From Bacteroidaceae bacterium (lineage in GTDB: Bacteria; Bacteroidota; Bacteroidia; Bacteroidales; Bacteroidaceae), in assembly GCA_017961965.1 (NCBI GenBank), contig JAGCWG010000174.1, forward strand, positions 1 to 11,512: a stretch of 11,512 nucleotides of DNA, written 5' to 3'. Made by a program: the position numbers and the translations under genes. A model generated the notes under the pieces. That model was not told the DNA's origin, did not search any database, and saw nothing but the letters and a program-made list of their open reading frames with translations. This document shows, piece by piece, positions 7,893 to 11,512 of the stretch. How positions within the stretch are numbered: the stretch's first letter is position 1; every line of letters starts with the position of its first letter.

Positions 7893-9752
7893 ATGAAATT
7901 ATTTAATTATATAGCTCTTCTCGCCATAGCAGGCTCTGCTGCACTTACGAGTTGCAGCGACTTCCTTGACGCAGAAGACAAGGGAAATGTTGACTCAGAC
8001 AAGTATTTCTCTACAAGCGCAGGATTTGAAAACCTTTGCAGTACGCCTTACTACAAACTGCGTGCAATTTACGGGGATACACCAACCATGTTCTGTAGTG
8101 GAACAGACTTGTATGAGGCAGGACGTAACAGTACGCCTGATAATGACCTGACAACATATTCAAGTCTTAAGACTGATAATAAGAACGTTCTCACATTCTA
8201 CCAGAATTGCTACGATGGAATACAGCAGGCTAATGCTGTAATCTACTATGCAGGTAATGATGCCTCTCGTGCAAAGAGAGCTGACGAGGCTACAGTGCTG
8301 AAGTGTTACTATTACTACCTCCTTTCACAGCAGTTCGGCGGAGTGCCTATCACTGACAGTTACATACAGAATTCTTCACGCCAATACGGAAGATCTTCAC
8401 TGGAAGATGTCTATTCATACATCATCGGAAAACTCGAGGGTGTAGTTAACAGTAACAATCTCCCTGATGTAGATCATACGGGACGTGTATCAAAGAGGTT
8501 CGCTTATAACCTGTTGGCAAAGGTTAACCTTGCTGCTGGATGGGATCTTGGAGTTGAGGTTTCTGATGATGGTCTTGCAGAGGGAACTGCAGCAACTCCT
8601 AACGAGACGGGAAAACAGTTCTTTGAGTATGCTGCCAAGTATGCAGAAAAGGCAATCGACGGTGCATCACTGACAATGGACTTCAGTTCTATGTGGGATG
8701 TTACCAACGATAACAACAATGATATCATCTTTGCTATCCAGTACACTCGTGGCATCGCAGGTCAGGATGAGACAACATCTGGTAACAACCAGTGCGCTTC
8801 ATTCTCAAACTACTACAACGATACCAATAATGATACGAAATACACCGACAGTCAGTTCCCAATAAGCGACAAGATGATATACCTGTTTGAGCCAGGTGAC
8901 CAGCGCTTCAAGGGTTCTTTCATGGTTGAGCAGTATGAGTACTATTACGGTTTCTATGATTCTAAGCGACTCTCTAACTCAAAAGTGTTCGGCTACTACC
9001 CTGCTTGGTACGAGGATCTGAGTAATCTGATGGCGTATGTTCAGGAGAGTGACGATCATTCTGCGGCAAAGGTGTACTCTACATCTAATCCTTCTGTATT
9101 TGTAAGTTCTTCTGTCAATCCTCGTACAGGCAAGATTACCTATAAGACAGGTACTCAGCCATCTTCTGACTCACGCGTCGGCACTGGTCAGTCACTGTGT
9201 CTCCGTAAGTTTGATGACTACACTGCTACACGTAACACAACAAGACCTGTGTCTTTCCACAATATCGTGCTTGCACACTTGTCAGAGACCTATCTCATAG
9301 CTGCAGAAGCTTACTACATGGCAGGACAGTCAGACAAGGCGTTGGAGAAGTTGAACGCTGTGCGCAAGCGTGCTGAAGCTGGAGAACTCGGAAGCTGGAG
9401 TGAGTATGTACGCCACTATTCTGATGGCACAGACAATTCTTACAATAACGGTAACGGTATTGACAACGTGCCTAAGATTACTGGTTCTGACCTTGATCCG
9501 ATTGACATCATTCTCGACGAGCGTGCTCGTGAGCTCTGCGGTGAGGGATATCGCTGGATGGACCTCCGTCGTACAAAGCGCCTCATTGATTGTGCCTCAA
9601 AGTACAACAGCCTCGTAAAGGGCAAGGAGTCTTTCCTCGGAACTGACGGCAAGAACAAGTGGTTCCGTCCAATTCCAAACGATGAGATAAAACTTAACGA
9701 CGCCCTTACATCAGACGACCAGAACGACGGTTACAAAGGTGCTTCAAACTAA
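7893..9752 (+). CDS. SusD/RagB-like glycan-binding outer-membrane lipoprotein
   Basis: The 619-residue protein starts MKLFNYIALL and has a lipobox LTSC with the lipidated cysteine at residue 21, followed by SDFLD. The N-terminal part fits the SusD-like TPR-bearing domain, and the C-terminal part carries the family signature DERARELCGEGYRWMDLRR (residues 542-560). It ends in the usual WF-RPIP-DEI-LN-ALT-NDGY pattern. SusD proteins are lipid-anchored on the cell surface, bind the glycan and close over the SusC barrel. Its length is within, though at the upper side of, the usual range. It starts 20 nt after susC without a visible Shine-Dalgarno site and is certainly its partner. The bound glycan cannot be told from sequence. 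Confidence 0.96.
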   Translation: MKLFNYIALLAIAGSAALTSCSDFLDAEDKGNVDSDKYFSTSAGFENLCSTPYYKLRAIYGDTPTMFCSGTDLYEAGRNSTPDNDLTTYSSLKTDNKNVLTFYQNCYDGIQQANAVIYYAGNDASRAKRADEATVLKCYYYYLLSQQFGGVPITDSYIQNSSRQYGRSSLEDVYSYIIGKLEGVVNSNNLPDVDHTGRVSKRFAYNLLAKVNLAAGWDLGVEVSDDGLAEGTAATPNETGKQFFEYAAKYAEKAIDGASLTMDFSSMWDVTNDNNNDIIFAIQYTRGIAGQDETTSGNNQCASFSNYYNDTNNDTKYTDSQFPISDKMIYLFEPGDQRFKGSFMVEQYEYYYGFYDSKRLSNSKVFGYYPAWYEDLSNLMAYVQESDDHSAAKVYSTSNPSVFVSSSVNPRTGKITYKTGTQPSSDSRVGTGQSLCLRKFDDYTATRNTTRPVSFHNIVLAHLSETYLIAAEAYYMAGQSDKALEKLNAVRKRAEAGELGSWSEYVRHYSDGTDNSYNNGNGIDNVPKITGSDLDPIDIILDERARELCGEGYRWMDLRRTKRLIDCASKYNSLVKGKESFLGTDGKNKWFRPIPNDEIKLNDALTSDDQNDGYKGASN

Positions 9753-9770
9753 AACATTTATGATATAAGA

Positions 9771-9800
9771 CTGTAGTTGAGCCTTTGGGCTCGACTACAG
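9771..9800 (+). terminator. Strong hairpin after susD, without a T-run
   Basis: A 13-bp stem (9771-9783 with 9788-9800, one G-U wobble) closes a TTTG loop. It starts 18 nt after the susD stop. It is followed by GTAATACATAAAATC rather than a T-run, so it is not a classical intrinsic terminator. It could be an attenuator or an RNA-stabilising or processing site separating the susCD message from the secreted-protein gene. Confidence 0.5.
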
Positions 9801-9860
9801 GTAATACATAAAATCAACTAATTATCAAACTATTTATTAACAAATTAAAACTTTACAACA

Positions 9861-10784
9861 ATGAAGAAAAATTTACTTTTAGCTATTGCTCTTGTTGCAA
9901 GTGTTGCAGCAACTGCACAGAGTGTAACATGGCCTTGCACAGTATCGCGTGCCGACAAGACTGCTAATACAGCAGCTACAGTTACAGGAAGCACAACAAT
10001 TACTGGATCAGACATCGCTCTTGGTAGTGATATTGCTATTCAACAGACAGAGGGTGCTAACGCAATAGTAGTTGTTAAGAATGCAGAGGGAGCAGCGTAC
10101 GATTACCCTAACGCTGACTATGGAATGATTGGCTGGCAGCCTATACAGGGTCACGCAAAGGATGCTGATGGCAATGTAACACACGATGAAGGTACATTAG
10201 CTGCTGCAATTTCGGCTGGCGCTTATGTTGATTTCACACTTGAGGAGACAGATATTACAAAGGATCTTACAGACATGAGTTCAATAGAATTCTATGTGAC
10301 CAAGGCAGGTACTGATGCTGTTCGTTGTAACGCTGTCCTCTACACTGAAGGTGACGAACAGACAGAGACAATCCTTATCGATGAGACTAATGCTTATACC
10401 TTCGGTGATGAGTACAATTCTACTGAGGCAGGTAACAAGGCTAACCCTTGGGATGCAGCAGCAGTAGGTTATAACCCATCTCGTAACGATGGTGGCAAGG
10501 GAGTTAGCAACGGTGCAAATCCATCAGGTATTTCACACGTAACACTCGCTATTCCTGAAGGTGTTCTTGCAACAAATCCATACAAGGCAACTCTTCGTAT
10601 TGCTGTTATTTTGTGCGCAAACAACAAGCAACTTGGTCTCTACAACGTAAAATTTAACTTCGGTGGTACAGCTGTTCAGCGCGTAGCAGAGGCTAAGGCT
10701 GAGGCTAAGGCTCCTGTACACGTTATCACAGCTAACGGCGTTCAGCTTGGTAACTACAACGTCGCTGGTCAGCAGGTTAAGTAA
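9861..10784 (+). CDS. Secreted protein of unknown function, third gene of the right susCD operon
   Basis: The 307-residue product has a clear signal peptide (1-19, cleavage near ATA/Q). The mature part is rich in Thr, Ala, Asp and Asn and predicted by eye to be beta-rich. Segments such as AYVDFTL, SSIEFYVTKAGTDAVRCNAVLY and GLYNVKFNFGG suggest a jelly-roll or carbohydrate-binding-like sandwich, but I cannot assign a family. After an Ala/Lys/Glu linker (AEAKAEAKAP, about 276-285) comes a short tail ending in GNYNVAGQQVK. That tail resembles part of a type IX secretion sorting domain but is much shorter than a full one. The gene sits 108 nt after susD, behind a hairpin, and is closed by the terminator at 10831. 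I see no separate consensus promoter, so it probably shares the susCD message at a different level. A role as an accessory surface glycan-binding protein is inference from position. Confidence 0.85.
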   Translation: MKKNLLLAIALVASVAATAQSVTWPCTVSRADKTANTAATVTGSTTITGSDIALGSDIAIQQTEGANAIVVVKNAEGAAYDYPNADYGMIGWQPIQGHAKDADGNVTHDEGTLAAAISAGAYVDFTLEETDITKDLTDMSSIEFYVTKAGTDAVRCNAVLYTEGDEQTETILIDETNAYTFGDEYNSTEAGNKANPWDAAAVGYNPSRNDGGKGVSNGANPSGISHVTLAIPEGVLATNPYKATLRIAVILCANNKQLGLYNVKFNFGGTAVQRVAEAKAEAKAPVHVITANGVQLGNYNVAGQQVK

Positions 10785-10785
10785 A

Positions 10786-10819
10786 GACCTACCCCTAACC
10801 CCTCCCCCAGGGAAGGGAA
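10786..10819. repeat. C-rich intergenic element
   Basis: Immediately after the stop codon there is a strongly strand-biased C-rich run, CTACCCCTAACCCCTCCCCC, followed by AGGGAAGGGA. The two halves can form a weak hairpin with a mismatch. Similar C-rich tracts between genes are familiar from Bacteroidetes genomes, so this may be a dispersed repeat. Its function is unknown. Confidence 0.45.
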
Positions 10820-10830
10820 CATCATACAAG

Positions 10831-10862
10831 ACTCCGTTGGGACTCCCCCAGCGGAGTTTTTT
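10831..10862 (+). terminator. Rho-independent terminator of the right susCD operon
   Basis: An 11-bp stem (ACTCCGTTGGG at 10831-10841 with CCCAGCGGAGT at 10847-10857, one G-U wobble) closes a 5-nt loop and runs directly into six Ts (10857-10862). It lies 46 nt after the secreted-protein stop and is a textbook intrinsic terminator. Confidence 0.9.
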
Positions 10863-10959
10863 CACGTTTTGTTTGGAGGTTTGAAAGAATGAAGAGTCAA
10901 GCTTGCTTGAACTATGCTGAGCGTGAGCATTCTATGTAAGAATGAAGCTAAGGAAGAGT

Positions 10960-11069
10960 AGCATTAAAGCTAAGCATGAAGGGCGTTAAAGCATAGGAAG
11001 ATGCACCTTAAAGCATAGAGGGAACGGCGTTAAAGCTTAGAGGGAATGGCGTTAAAGCTTAGAGGGATG
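10960..11069. repeat. 22-bp tandem repeat, five copies
   Basis: Five consecutive units of exactly 22 bp start at 10960, 10982, 11004, 11026 and 11048. All share TTAAAGC at the same phase; the last two differ only in the final bases (unit core GGCGTTAAAGCTTAGAGGGA). Units become more diverged toward the left, and a weak sixth copy (ATGAAGC at 10942) keeps the phase. The period is not a multiple of three and no credible frame crosses it, so it is non-coding. It lies between the operon terminator and the next promoter. Confidence 0.85.
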
Positions 11070-11084
11070 ACCTCGACACTCCAA

Positions 11085-11113
11085 GCGTGGTTGCTTAGCA
11101 AGGAGGCGTGGTT
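11085..11113. repeat. GCGTGGTT direct repeat with a palindrome between the copies
   Basis: GCGTGGTT occurs at 11085-11092 and 11106-11113, 21 bp apart, and the 11-bp palindrome TTGCTTAGCAA lies at 11091-11101. The palindrome shares GCTTAG with the tandem repeat to its left, so this may be a degenerate extension or a separate regulator site. Confidence 0.4.
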
Positions 11114-11197
11114 TATTAAAAATGGGACCTCATTTCTATGTTTCCGCAGCTATATTTTCGATTACAAAAAATAATTAAATGTTTTTGTGTAAAAAAC

Positions 11198-11228
11198 TTT
11201 GCTGTTTCAGGGAAAAAGAGTAACTTTG
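11198..11228 (+). promoter_or_regulatory. Bacteroidetes-type promoter for the last gene
   Basis: TTTG at 11198-11201 and TAACTTTG at 11221-11228 are separated by 19 nt, a full match to the -33 TTTG / -7 TAnnTTTG consensus of Bacteroides-type housekeeping promoters. The transcript would begin near 11235, leaving a leader of about 35 nt before the ATG at 11270. With the terminator upstream, the last gene is a separate transcription unit. Confidence 0.8.
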
Positions 11229-11269
11229 CAGATGAAAAATTATGTTCAACAATTAAAAACGTTTTATTT

Positions 11270-11512
11270 ATGAAGAAAATTTTTACTCTTATTGCAACGG
11301 CAGTCTTTGCTCTCACAGCAAACGCTGAAGTTCTTATCAACTATTCTACCTCTCAGGATGGAATCACAAATGGTGGTACAACAACGTTCGATGCCGTTAA
11401 GATTAACGTGAACACTGTCAGCACACCATGTATCAAGTTTGCTAACAGCTACTCAACAGAGGGTAAGGTAAACGACAACAAGGTTGCACTGAACGTTGAG
11501 GGAGGTTTCAAG
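11270..11512 (+). CDS. Secreted protein of unknown function, N-terminal part (runs off the right edge)
   Basis: From ATG 11270 the frame stays open for 81 codons to the window end. A signal peptide (MKKIFTLIATAVFALTANA, cleavage after residue 19) is followed by a beta-rich, Asn/Thr/Val-rich sequence: VLINYSTSQDG, FDAVKINVNTVSTPCIKF, VALNVEGGFK. This is the general look of small secreted or surface proteins near Prevotella polysaccharide-use loci. It resembles the 307-residue protein in signal peptide and composition, but I see no clear alignment between them. It has its own promoter. Function is unknown; a surface adhesin or glycan-binding role is a guess from context. Confidence 0.8.
   Translation, partial: MKKIFTLIATAVFALTANAEVLINYSTSQDGITNGGTTTFDAVKINVNTVSTPCIKFANSYSTEGKVNDNKVALNVEGGFK

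Noticed and set aside
10960..11069. Tandem repeat considered as a CRISPR array
   Set aside because: Units abut without unique spacers, the repeat is only 22 bp and diverged, and no cas gene is present.

Overview
The window looks like chromosomal DNA from a Bacteroidota species, most likely a gut or rumen Prevotella-type organism. The evidence is two SusC/SusD outer-membrane pairs, Bacteroidetes-type promoters (TTTG, then TAnnTTTG), A-rich leaders mostly without Shine-Dalgarno sites, and small secreted proteins of a style common in Prevotella polysaccharide-use loci. The genus is an inference. No glycoside hydrolase or regulator lies inside the window, so the glycan cannot be named.

Layout. 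The left arm is on the minus strand: a SusC-like transporter (3511 down to 254) followed 21 bases later by a SusD-like lipoprotein that runs off the left edge. The susC frame is broken by one in-frame TAG at 500-502, but the remaining 81 codons are intact and read as a normal SusC C-terminus. The right arm is on the plus strand: a second susC (4522-7872), a susD (7893-9752), a hairpin, a secreted protein (9861-10784), a C-rich element, a strong intrinsic terminator, a 22-bp tandem repeat, a good promoter, and the start of another secreted protein cut by the right edge (11270 on).

Between the two divergent arms lies about 1 kb (3512-4521). It holds a decayed AAA-family ATPase pseudogene on the minus strand (4006-3708), a 33-nt hairpin, a run of CGTATCGT motifs at 22-23 nt spacing with small hairpins between them, and two copies in inverted orientation of the same ~72-nt promoter module, one in front of each susC. 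The shared sequence continues at the end of the leaders and through the signal peptide and carboxypeptidase-D-like domain of both SusC proteins.

How it works together (inference from SusCD biology): each SusD captures a glycan at the cell surface and caps its SusC barrel, which imports it using TonB energy. The secreted protein(s) downstream probably bind glycan or sit at the surface. The matching promoter modules suggest that one regulator drives both arms. The left arm may be inactivated by its amber codon. The most interesting points are the amber codon, the duplicated promoter/N-terminal cassette and its possible gene conversion, the ATPase ruin, and the two ~22-nt periodic non-coding arrays.
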